Made by a program: the position numbers and the translations under genes. Shown piece after piece: positions 7,744 to 14,276 of a stretch of 15,908 nucleotides of DNA. The stretch's first letter is position 1. The number at the start of each line of letters is the position of its first letter. The notes beneath the pieces were generated by a model. The model was not told the origin of the DNA. It worked only from the letters and a program-made list of their open reading frames with translations, and ran no database searches. Source of the DNA: Flavobacteriales bacterium (GTDB lineage: Bacteria; Bacteroidota; Bacteroidia; Flavobacteriales; Flavobacteriaceae); NCBI GenBank assembly GCA_027008965.1, contig JALVDN010000047.1, positions 1 through 15,908 on the forward strand, read 5' to 3'.

Positions 7744-8865
7744 ATGCAATACTTGACAGGACACATCTCTGACAGCAAGAAATGTCATATTCTGTATGAG
7801 GCAGACAATTTGAAAGCATTACTTCATCTTTCTCAAACCGGATGGAACGAAAAGATTGATGTGGTTTATATTGATCCGCCATACAATACGGGATTTTCTC
7901 AATTCAGAAAGTATAAAGACAAATTTTGGGATTATTATTCGAGAGAACGCCACCAAAAGTGGTTGCAATTTATGCGTCAAAGATTACAAGCTCTACTTCC
8001 ACTTTTACATGAAAAATCCGTAGTTTTTATATCCATTGACGACCGGGAAATGCCCTATTTGAATATTCTTCTGCGGGAATTTTTCGGAGAAAACAATGTA
8101 GAGGTGATGATTTGGGATAAAATTCCGGCGGGAGGAACAGCCGGTCAAGGAAAAATGAAACGCAGTAAACGTTTCCGCGTAGACCATGAGTATATCCTTG
8201 TTGCTTATAGAGATAAATCCAAAGTGAAGTTCAACCGCCCCCAAGTAATTGTTCCGGTCCAAAAGCATTATGACAATCCCGATAATGACCCGAGAGGACC
8301 ATGGATAAGTGCCGAACTATGTAAATCCAAAGCCAAATCACTTCCTCACGGTAAAAATTACTATCAAATCATCACTCCCGGCAGCAGAAAAATAGAACGT
8401 CAATGGCATATCAGCAAAGAAGAATTTGATCAACTTGATGCCGATAACCGTATTTGGTGGGGAAACGGAAAAATCATTCCGCGCCTTAAAAAATTTGTTC
8501 ATGAACCGCGTCCTGTTGTGCCGTCTTCCATCATTAAAAACATTTCTCAAACCGAAGGTCTTAAAGATTTGATCGCCTTGTTGCCCGATGCAAGTTTTGA
8601 TAATCCGAAACCTGTTCGTTTGATTAAATATTTATTAGAAATGACCGTGTCAGGTGAAAGCGTGGTATTAGATTTTTTTGCCGGAACGGGAACAACAGGA
8701 CAAGCTGTGATGGAACTGAACTTGGAAAAAAAACTTAATCTTCAATGTATATTAATTTCTCATAATGAAAAGAATGTAGTTAACAAACTACTCATCCCCA
8801 GAATAAAAAAATTTATTGAAGGTCAAAAAAAAGGGAAATGTTGTTGGCAATATTACAAGGTATAA
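7744..8865 (+). CDS. Solitary DNA adenine-N6 methyltransferase (type III Mod-like, beta class)
   Basis: A 373-residue S-adenosylmethionine-dependent DNA methyltransferase. The catalytic motif IV is DPPYNTGF at 44-51, and the AdoMet-binding motif I is LDFFAGTGTTG at 309-319. Motif IV ahead of motif I defines the beta class, which includes type III Mod subunits. The middle segment, with RIWWGNGKIIPRLKKF around 236-251, matches the usual Mod-like core. The protein is much shorter than typical type III Mod proteins (about 600 residues), so the target-recognition region is compact. The recognition sequence cannot be predicted. No restriction subunit (Res helicase or other nuclease) is encoded nearby, so it is probably an orphan methyltransferase. 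The gene is the last of the plus-strand run; its stop lies 6 nt from the 3' end of the convergent tRNA-Leu. Confidence 0.9.
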   Translation: MQYLTGHISDSKKCHILYEADNLKALLHLSQTGWNEKIDVVYIDPPYNTGFSQFRKYKDKFWDYYSRERHQKWLQFMRQRLQALLPLLHEKSVVFISIDDREMPYLNILLREFFGENNVEVMIWDKIPAGGTAGQGKMKRSKRFRVDHEYILVAYRDKSKVKFNRPQVIVPVQKHYDNPDNDPRGPWISAELCKSKAKSLPHGKNYYQIITPGSRKIERQWHISKEEFDQLDADNRIWWGNGKIIPRLKKFVHEPRPVVPSSIIKNISQTEGLKDLIALLPDASFDNPKPVRLIKYLLEMTVSGESVVLDFFAGTGTTGQAVMELNLEKKLNLQCILISHNEKNVVNKLLIPRIKKFIEGQKKGKCCWQYYKV

Positions 8866-8871
8866 TTTTTG

Positions 8872-8956
8872 TGCGCACGACAGGAGTTGAACCTGCACGG
8901 CCTTAACGGCCACTAGGCCCTCAACCTAGCGCGTCTACCAATTCCGCCACGTGCGC
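8872..8956 (-). tRNA. tRNA-Leu (anticodon GAG)
   Basis: An 85-nt class II tRNA on the minus strand. The acceptor stem GCGCACG pairs with CGTGCGC and the discriminator is A at 8872. The anticodon stem CTAGG/CCTAG encloses the loop TTGAGGG, giving anticodon GAG. A long variable arm (GGCCGTTAAGGCC type) and the T-arm GGTTCAACTCC are visible. The CCA end is not encoded. It is the last gene of the three-tRNA cluster. Confidence 0.96.
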
Positions 8957-8966
8957 AATTAAGAAG

Positions 8967-9039
8967 TGACCCGGCTGAGGCTCGAACTCAGGACCCTCTC
9001 CTTAAAAGGGAGATGCTCTACCTACTGAGCTACCGGGTC
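8967..9039 (-). tRNA. tRNA-Lys (anticodon TTT), copy 1
   Basis: A 73-nt tRNA on the minus strand with acceptor GACCCGG/CCGGGTC and discriminator A. The anticodon stem TCTCC/GGAGA encloses CTTTTAA, giving anticodon TTT. The T-arm contains GTTCGAGCC. No CCA is encoded. It is identical in sequence to the copy at 9079-9151. Confidence 0.97.
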
Positions 9040-9078
9040 CCATCAACTTAAGTAAAGACCCTAAAAAATCAAAGAAAG

Positions 9079-9151
9079 TGACCCGGCTGAGGCTCGAACT
9101 CAGGACCCTCTCCTTAAAAGGGAGATGCTCTACCTACTGAGCTACCGGGTC
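9079..9151 (-). tRNA. tRNA-Lys (anticodon TTT), copy 2
   Basis: A 73-nt tRNA identical to the copy at 8967-9039, and the first gene of the minus-strand tRNA cluster. A consensus promoter lies just upstream at 9172-9202. Confidence 0.97.
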
Positions 9152-9171
9152 TAGCACTTTCAAAATGCGTG

Positions 9172-9202
9172 CAAATATACAACTTTTCACAAAATTTTAC
9201 AA
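9172..9202 (-). promoter_or_regulatory. Promoter of the tRNA Lys-Lys-Leu cluster
   Basis: On the minus strand TATATTTG (9172-9179) is a perfect TAnnTTTG -7 box, with TTG (9200-9202) exactly 20 bp upstream. It lies 20 bp before the first tRNA-Lys nucleotide. Confidence 0.75.
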
Positions 9203-9223
9203 GAAATTTATGTGGAAACCTAT

Positions 9224-9254
9224 TTTGAATCAATGCAAAAAATACATATATTTG
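9224..9254 (+). promoter_or_regulatory. Promoter of the rplU-rpmA operon
   Basis: TTTG (9224-9227) and TATATTTG (9247-9254), separated by 19 bp, form a consensus Bacteroidota promoter. Transcription would begin near 9260, leaving a leader of about 30 nt, too short for a structured ribosomal-protein leader. It is back to back with the tRNA promoter. Confidence 0.78.
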
Positions 9255-9289
9255 CAAGCCGAAAAAGTAGAAACATTTAATTAACGCTT

Positions 9290-10015
9290 ATGTATGCAAT
9301 AGTAGAAATAGCAGGGCAACAATTTAAAGTAAGCAAAGACCAAAAGTTGTATGTTCACCGTTTGCCGCAAGCTGAAGGAGAAGAAGTTGTTTTTGACAAA
9401 GTTCTCCTCATTGCCGACAACGGAAACATCAACATTGGCGCCCCGGCTATAGAAGGAGCAGGCGTGAAAGCCGAAATCCTTCGTCACTTGAAAGGTGACA
9501 AAATTATCGTTTTCAAAAAGAAACGAAGAAAAGGTTATCGCGTTAAACGCGGACACAGACAACTCTACTCACAAATCCTTGTGAAAGATATTTTGGAAAG
9601 CGGTGTTAAACCCTCTAAAAAAGAAGCCAAAAAAGAGACTCCGAAAACCGTAACCAAAAAATCATCACCCGTACCTAAGAAAGAAGAAACAAAAAAGGTT
9701 AAAGCGCAAGCAACCAAATCTACCACAGCAGGTAAAACTTCAGTCAAAAAGACAGCAAAAGGTGATGATTTGAAAAAAATTGAAGGAATCGGTCCCAAAA
9801 TTGCCGCTATTTTAACCGAAGCGGGTTATGGCACATTTGAGGCCTTATCTAAAGCTGATCCTGCTAAAATTTCAGAAATTTTAGTGGAAAAAGGAGGAAA
9901 GCGTTATGCTATGCACAATCCCGAAACCTGGCCGCAACAAGCCCAATTGGCCGCCGAAGGTAAATGGGATGAATTGAAAGAATTACAAGACAAATTGCAA
10001 GGCGGAAGAAAATAA
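9290..10015 (+). CDS. rplU: Ribosomal protein L21 with C-terminal helix-hairpin-helix extension
   Basis: A 241-residue protein. Residues 1 to about 103 form a complete bacterial L21 (MYAIVEIAGQQFKV start; KKKRRKGYRVKRGHRQ basic loop at 76-91), a 23S rRNA-binding protein of the large subunit. Then comes a Lys/Thr/Ala-rich low-complexity linker (about 107-157) and a compact domain (about 159-241) with the helix-hairpin-helix motif LKKIEGIGPKIAAIL at 161-175, a second helical pair and WPQQAQLAAEGKWDELKELQ near the end. Ordinary L21 is about 100 residues, so the gene is over twice the usual length. HhH units usually bind nucleic acid non-specifically; a role in rRNA binding or assembly is inference. 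I recall similar extensions in other Bacteroidota, and no frameshift or stop separates the parts. rpmA follows after 27 nt. Confidence 0.95.
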   Translation: MYAIVEIAGQQFKVSKDQKLYVHRLPQAEGEEVVFDKVLLIADNGNINIGAPAIEGAGVKAEILRHLKGDKIIVFKKKRRKGYRVKRGHRQLYSQILVKDILESGVKPSKKEAKKETPKTVTKKSSPVPKKEETKKVKAQATKSTTAGKTSVKKTAKGDDLKKIEGIGPKIAAILTEAGYGTFEALSKADPAKISEILVEKGGKRYAMHNPETWPQQAQLAAEGKWDELKELQDKLQGGRK

Positions 10016-10042
10016 TCTGCTTGCATTAAAAACTATACAATT

Positions 10043-10306
10043 ATGGCACATAAGAAAGGAGTAGGTAGTTCAAAAAACGGTCGCGAGTCGGAAAGTAAAC
10101 GACTCGGCGTGAAAATATACGGCGGGCAACATGCCATCGCCGGAAATATCATTGTTCGTCAACGCGGCACCAAATTTCATCCCGGTAAAAATGTTTACAT
10201 GGGAAAAGATCATACCATTCATGCCGCCGTGGACGGAACTGTAGTTTTTGAAACCAAAAAAGGAAATAAAAAATACATCAGTGTCATCCCCGACACACAA
10301 GCCTAA
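10043..10306 (+). CDS. rpmA: 50S ribosomal protein L27
   Basis: An 87-residue large-subunit protein whose N-terminus reaches toward the peptidyl transferase centre. It begins MAHKKG and contains the family signature GNIIVRQRGTKFHPG (residues 34-48). The N-terminus has the Gram-negative form, without the cleavable extension found in Firmicutes L27. It follows rplU as in most bacteria and is closed by a strong hairpin terminator at 10330-10363. Confidence 0.98.
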   Translation: MAHKKGVGSSKNGRESESKRLGVKIYGGQHAIAGNIIVRQRGTKFHPGKNVYMGKDHTIHAAVDGTVVFETKKGNKKYISVIPDTQA

Positions 10307-10329
10307 GCTTATACAATTTAATATTATTC

Positions 10330-10363
10330 AACAAAACCGTTTCCGATTGGAAGCGGTTTTGTT
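10330..10363 (+). terminator. Intrinsic terminator of rplU-rpmA
   Basis: A 15-bp stem (10330-10344 with 10349-10363; arms AACAAAACCGTTTCC and GGAAGCGGTTTTGTT, with one G-T pair) and a GATT loop. The 3' arm supplies the T-rich run. Confidence 0.82.
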
Positions 10364-10375
10364 ATATTTACAAAT

Positions 10376-11131
10376 ATGAAACGCTATTTCTTGGAACTGG
10401 CTTATCACGGAAAAAATTATCACGGTTGGCAAAGACAGCCTAATGCGGTTAGTATTCAAGAAACCATTGAAAAAAGAATGTCTTTAATTTTGGGGGAAGA
10501 AATCCATTTAACCACCGCCGGAAGAACCGATGCAGGCGTTCATGCCATACAAACCTATGCTCATTTTGATTTGATTCAACCGCTTGAAATAGAAAATTTT
10601 AAAAAAAGGATTAACTCATTTCTTCCTTGGGATATCAGCGTAAAAAATATATTTGATGTTCCCGAAAAAGCCCATGCACGATATGATGCAAGAGAACGAA
10701 CATATATATATCAAATCATTTTTGAAAAAAATCCGTTTCTATATGATTTTGCATGGAGATTTCAAGGCGAACTGGATGTGGAAGCCATGAATGAGGCGGC
10801 CGAGATTTTATTAGGTTACAATGATTTCACTAGTTTCAGTAAAGTCAAAACCGATGTCAAACATTTTTTGTGTGATATTAAAGAAGCTGAATGGCAAAAA
10901 ACGGATGATAAACTTGTTTTTAAAATAACGGCCAACCGTTTTCTTAGAAACATGGTGCGTTCTATTGTAGGCACCCTTGTGGAAATCGGGGAAGGAAAGC
11001 GTTCCCCCCAAGAGATGCATGAGATTATCATCGCTAAAGACAGAAATGCCGCAGGCCCATCTGCGCCTGCCAAAGGCTTATTTCTGGCAAGCGTGATTTA
11101 TAAACCCGAGGTTCAATCCTATTTAAAATAA
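10376..11131 (+). CDS. truA: tRNA pseudouridine(38-40) synthase TruA
   Basis: A 251-residue cytosolic enzyme that converts uridines 38-40 in the anticodon arm of many tRNAs to pseudouridine. The catalytic aspartate is D52 in GRTDAGVHA (49-57), equivalent to D60 of E. coli. The family segments RYDARERTYIYQI (102-114) and NRFLRNMVRSIVG (187-199) are present. The length is normal. The ATG at 10376 gives the expected start MKRYFLELAYHG and lies 69 nt after rpmA, just past its terminator. A TATATTTA box sits only 5 nt upstream of the start codon, so if it works as a promoter the message would be nearly leaderless; otherwise expression needs read-through. A terminator follows at 11131-11159. Confidence 0.96.
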   Translation: MKRYFLELAYHGKNYHGWQRQPNAVSIQETIEKRMSLILGEEIHLTTAGRTDAGVHAIQTYAHFDLIQPLEIENFKKRINSFLPWDISVKNIFDVPEKAHARYDARERTYIYQIIFEKNPFLYDFAWRFQGELDVEAMNEAAEILLGYNDFTSFSKVKTDVKHFLCDIKEAEWQKTDDKLVFKITANRFLRNMVRSIVGTLVEIGEGKRSPQEMHEIIIAKDRNAAGPSAPAKGLFLASVIYKPEVQSYLK

Positions 11132-11159
11132 AAAACCCCTTTTTGAAGGGGCTTTTTTA
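11131..11159. terminator. Bidirectional terminator between truA and the acyl-CoA ligase
   Basis: CCCCTT (11136-11141) pairs with AAGGGG (11146-11151) around a TTTG loop. It is flanked by an A-run upstream and a T-run at 11153-11158, so it can end transcription from both convergent genes. Confidence 0.8.
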
Positions 11160-11173
11160 TTTCGTAGGAGGTT

Positions 11174-12949
11174 TTATTCTTCGTTATAAATTTTATCAAA
11201 CAAATGAGCGTAACGCTTCAAAATGTTTCTGCGTTTTAGCTTCATAGTGGGTGTCAGATGACCTAAATCAATAGACCAAACTTCACCGGTCAGCTCAAAT
11301 TTTTTGACCTGTTCCCATTTACCGAATTGTTTATTGATTTTGGATACTTCTTCTTCAATACGGGCATAAACCTTCGGGTGTGCCGCAATTTCTTCTTCGC
11401 TTAATCCGTCAAAATCCATGCCGTGTCTTTTGGCCCATTCCCGGATGAAATCAAAAGCCGGTTGAATAAATGCCGCCGGCATTTTTTGTCCTTCACCAAT
11501 CACCATAATTTGTTCAATAAAAGGTGATTGTTTCATAGCGTTTTCTATGGCTTGCGGAGCAATATACTTACCTCCCGAGGTCTTGAAAATTTCCTTTTTC
11601 CGGTCGGTGATACGCAGCATACCGTCTTCATCCAACTCGCCTATATCACCTGTATGGAGCCAACCGTCTTTGATAGTATCAGCGGTCTTCTCGGGATCTT
11701 TATAATAACCCATCATCACATTTTCTCCCCGGGCTAATATTTCACCATCTTCAGCAATTTTCACTTCATTCACATCAATAGGCAATCCCACGGTGCCGAT
11801 TTTCCATTTCGCGTTGGGCGAGTTAACCGAAATAACACCCGAAGATTCGGTCATTCCGTAACCCTCCAAAACATTAATTTCACCGGCTATGAAAACCCGT
11901 TGAATTCTCGGGTGCAGGGCCGCCGCACCTGAAATGATATAACGAATTTCTCCACCCAATGCTTCTTTCCATTTACTGAAAATCAATTTGCGGGCCAATT
12001 TTAGTTTCAAACTATACGGAAACTGTTTTGCTTTGTCAAAATCAAATTCTTCTCCCACCTTAACCGCCCAGAAAAACAATGCCTTTTTTATTCCGCTCAG
12101 TTCCATTCCTTTGTTGATGATTTTGTCATAAACCTTTTCAAGCAATCTGGGAACAGCCGTAAAAAGATGCGGTTTAACTTCCCTGATATTATCACCTATC
12201 TTATCAATGGACTCGGCATTGTAGATTTGAAAAGAATTATAATAGTATAAATAGTGTAGAACCCGCTCAAAAATATGACATGTAGGCAAGAAACTGATAA
12301 CACGCGTGGGTTTGGGTAGCGGAGGAATCCGTTTGGAAGCGGATATAACGGTTTTTACTACATTATTATGGCTCAACATCACACCTTTGGGCCTTCCGGT
12401 GGTTCCCGAGGTGTAAATAAGTGTAGCCAATTGTTCGGGTTTTACTTCGGCTTTTCTTTTCTCCACTTCTTCCTGAAGACTTTCATCCTTGCCCATTTCC
12501 AATATTTCACTCCAATTCCGCGCTCCTTTCACTTCATTGAAGGTGAAAACTTCTTTCAAAGTAGGCACCTTGTCTTTGATAGACATCACTTTGTTATATA
12601 ATTCTTCATCACCTACAAAAGCATATTTCACTTCCGCGTGATTGAAAATATATTCGAAATCTTCCGGAGCGATAGTGGGGTAAATAGGAACATCAATACC
12701 GCCCAATTGCAACGTGGCCAAATCTATAGCATTCCATTCCGTGCGGTTTTCATGTGCCGATATGGCTATTTTATCTTCCTTACTCACGCCCAACTTCAAT
12801 AATCCTCTTGAAGTTTGTTGGACCAAATCATAAAAATCAGCCGTGGAATATTTTTCCCATTTTCCGTTTTTCTTTGTGGCAATGGCAACATCCAACGGTG
12901 CATTTTCCAATTGATAAGCCAAAAAATCAAACAATCTTTTTATTTCCAT
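11174..12949 (-). CDS. Long-chain fatty acid-CoA ligase (AMP-binding)
   Basis: A 591-residue member of the ANL adenylating superfamily that activates fatty acids to acyl-CoA through an acyl-AMP intermediate, usually at the inner face of the cytoplasmic membrane. Signatures are the ATP-binding YTSGTTGRPKG at 179-189, YGMTESS at 364-370, WLHTGDI at 430-436 and the hinge/fatty-acid motif DRKKEIFKTSGGKYI at 449-463. Length and the PTCHIFER segment (about 222-229) fit the FadD15/FAA-type long-chain ligases rather than acetyl-CoA synthetase. The start is the ATG at 12949 (MEIKRLFDF); the frame opens upstream only through a TTG at 12991 that adds non-conserved residues. It stands alone on the minus strand, convergent with truA. 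I found no consensus promoter upstream. Confidence 0.94.
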   Translation of the reverse strand: MEIKRLFDFLAYQLENAPLDVAIATKKNGKWEKYSTADFYDLVQQTSRGLLKLGVSKEDKIAISAHENRTEWNAIDLATLQLGGIDVPIYPTIAPEDFEYIFNHAEVKYAFVGDEELYNKVMSIKDKVPTLKEVFTFNEVKGARNWSEILEMGKDESLQEEVEKRKAEVKPEQLATLIYTSGTTGRPKGVMLSHNNVVKTVISASKRIPPLPKPTRVISFLPTCHIFERVLHYLYYYNSFQIYNAESIDKIGDNIREVKPHLFTAVPRLLEKVYDKIINKGMELSGIKKALFFWAVKVGEEFDFDKAKQFPYSLKLKLARKLIFSKWKEALGGEIRYIISGAAALHPRIQRVFIAGEINVLEGYGMTESSGVISVNSPNAKWKIGTVGLPIDVNEVKIAEDGEILARGENVMMGYYKDPEKTADTIKDGWLHTGDIGELDEDGMLRITDRKKEIFKTSGGKYIAPQAIENAMKQSPFIEQIMVIGEGQKMPAAFIQPAFDFIREWAKRHGMDFDGLSEEEIAAHPKVYARIEEEVSKINKQFGKWEQVKKFELTGEVWSIDLGHLTPTMKLKRRNILKRYAHLFDKIYNEE

Positions 12950-13385
12950 AAAAGGGTCTTTTGGGGGTTTGCAGGTTATAAAAATAAACAATTTATTTCA
13001 AATCGTTATCAGTAAGTCTAATTTTTAACAATCAGCACTTTCTACATAGTAAATTATAATCATTTCCGGAGTTTTGTTAAGGATTTGATAAAATCAACCG
13101 GTGAAAGGTAAAACAAGGCTACCTGAAGAAACATGATGCTTTTTGTCAAATAATAATTTTTTCAGGGCGCCATTTGGCGTGCTCCGCTTGAATCTTGCTC
13201 GGCTCAGCCTGCAGATGTAAAATGGTGCTGCGATGTCTCCTCGTCTTCGCTCGGAGCCTGCTCGCACCAACATCCGCAAGGCTTCGCCTTCGCAAGGATA
13301 TCGCTTCGCCCACCGGCGCAATATGCAGGGTTCTATTTTTTGTCTATCTTGAATCAAAATAATTTTCAGCCCAAAACACATTACC
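12950..13385. other. 436-nt intergenic stretch without a convincing gene
   Basis: This region separates the divergent acyl-CoA ligase and outer-membrane-type protein genes. The part 12950-13140 is AT-rich with no clear TTG/TAnnTTTG pair on either strand. The part 13148-13336 is an unusually GC-rich, hairpin-rich island described separately. A minus-strand frame stays open across it (13094-13387), but its predicted 97 residues are arginine-rich and resemble no known domain. Confidence 0.7.
13148..13336. repeat. GC-rich, hairpin-rich island; possible small repeat element
   Basis: About 190 bp is distinctly richer in G+C than its surroundings. It contains short inverted repeats: CGCCA/TGGCG (13168-13179), GCTCCG/CGGAGC (13181-13186 with 13252-13257), GGTGC/GCACC (13224-13228 with 13264-13268) and AAGGC/GCCTT (13278-13290). 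It also has a direct repeat CGCAAGG (13275, 13291) and several CTTCGC words. TTTTTGTC occurs on both sides (13140-13147 and 13337-13344), a possible but low-complexity target duplication. Whether it is multicopy cannot be told from one window. Confidence 0.42.
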
Positions 13386-14234
13386 ATGTTTCGTCATTCA
13401 GTGCGGTTTATAATATGGAGTTTTTCCATCCTCAACTTTCAAGGCATACATACCCAAAACCTCAAAGAATCCCATTTACAAAATGAAATCTTTCTTCATC
13501 CGGCCGATGCATTCACGGCATATACACTCAAAAAAGGCGAATGGACCTACAATCAACCCCCTTTTGTGCTTCCGCTTCCCGGCTGGGCCATGTATGGCAT
13601 CACCAACCGGATTACCATGGAAATAGATTTACTGCCACTTGTGGGCGGTTTTTTTCAAAAACCGCATTTGCCGGTTCCCAGTGTGAACTTTCGTTTTTTC
13701 TTATCCCCTCAAAACCGTTGGATACCCGCCATCGCTTTTGAAACCATGTATCAACACCTTTGGAATGAAGTGACCCAATCCGAAAAACCGGTTGTAAAAC
13801 GCAAAGGCAACAGTTGGTTCGGACATTTCAATTTCAGTTGGAAAATTTCAAGGAATTTTTATACCCATTTTTCTGCGGGAATGTCCTATGTTGAAAACCT
13901 CTACTTTCACAATGGTGATACTATCCAACCTCGTGAAAAATTTTATTCCCGCTCTCTAACACCTGATATAAATTTAAGTTTGGACTACAGGATGCGACCG
14001 TGGATAAGCTTTCATTTAACCGCATCCTATGGAACCACCTTCGTTTATTTGGATAATATCCCACATAAACGTCAAATTTCATACGGCTTCCGCGTAGCAC
14101 CGTTTTATCGAAGCCGGAAAGCTTTTTTTAGAAATTTCAGAGCGGAATTTATAGGTTTCTACATATACCTCCCTGATATCAACGCGGAAATAAAATCTTT
14201 CCTTCCCGTCTTTCCATATTTCTATTGGCAGTGA
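13386..14234 (+). CDS. Secreted protein of unknown function, probable outer-membrane beta-barrel
   Basis: A 282-residue protein I do not recognise. The N-terminus has a short basic start and a hydrophobic stretch (about 7-20) that looks like a signal peptide, perhaps cleaved near residue 23-24. After that come alternating hydrophobic and polar segments rich in Phe, Tyr, Trp and Arg, with repeated aromatic girdle-like patterns (for example SWFGHFNFSWKISRNFYTHF at 143-162), and an aromatic-rich C-terminus ending PYFYWQ. These traits suggest an outer-membrane beta-barrel, though this is inference. No conserved catalytic motif is visible. The start at ATG 13386 gives the complete signal sequence. 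The gene follows the GC-rich island and converges on the tmRNA terminator, so it appears to be monocistronic. Confidence 0.75.
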   Translation: MFRHSVRFIIWSFSILNFQGIHTQNLKESHLQNEIFLHPADAFTAYTLKKGEWTYNQPPFVLPLPGWAMYGITNRITMEIDLLPLVGGFFQKPHLPVPSVNFRFFLSPQNRWIPAIAFETMYQHLWNEVTQSEKPVVKRKGNSWFGHFNFSWKISRNFYTHFSAGMSYVENLYFHNGDTIQPREKFYSRSLTPDINLSLDYRMRPWISFHLTASYGTTFVYLDNIPHKRQISYGFRVAPFYRSRKAFFRNFRAEFIGFYIYLPDINAEIKSFLPVFPYFYWQ

Positions 14235-14245
14235 ACCTTTTCAAA

Positions 14246-14268
14246 CAAAAAATCCCGCCGGAGCGGGA
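14246..14268 (-). terminator. Intrinsic terminator of the tmRNA gene
   Basis: On the minus strand a TCCCGC/GCGGGA stem (14253-14258 with 14263-14268) with a 4-nt loop is followed by a T-run (14246-14252). It lies 8 nt past the tmRNA 3' end and 11 nt from the convergent gene's stop. Confidence 0.8.
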
Positions 14269-14276
14269 ATGATTAG

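Larger units (their letters stand above)
8964..9151 (-). repeat. Tandem direct repeat containing the two tRNA-Lys genes
   Basis: About 76 bp (8964-9039 and 9076-9151) is repeated exactly with a 112-bp period. The identity covers the tRNA plus three flanking bases; the spacers differ. This fits a local tRNA gene duplication. Confidence 0.9.

Noticed and set aside
7744..8865. A complete type III restriction-modification system
   Set aside because: Only a Mod-like methyltransferase is present; tRNAs and ribosomal protein genes follow, with no Res subunit.
9161..9289. A structured L21 leader (riboswitch-like) before rplU
   Set aside because: The consensus promoter leaves only about 30 nt of leader, with no visible hairpin.
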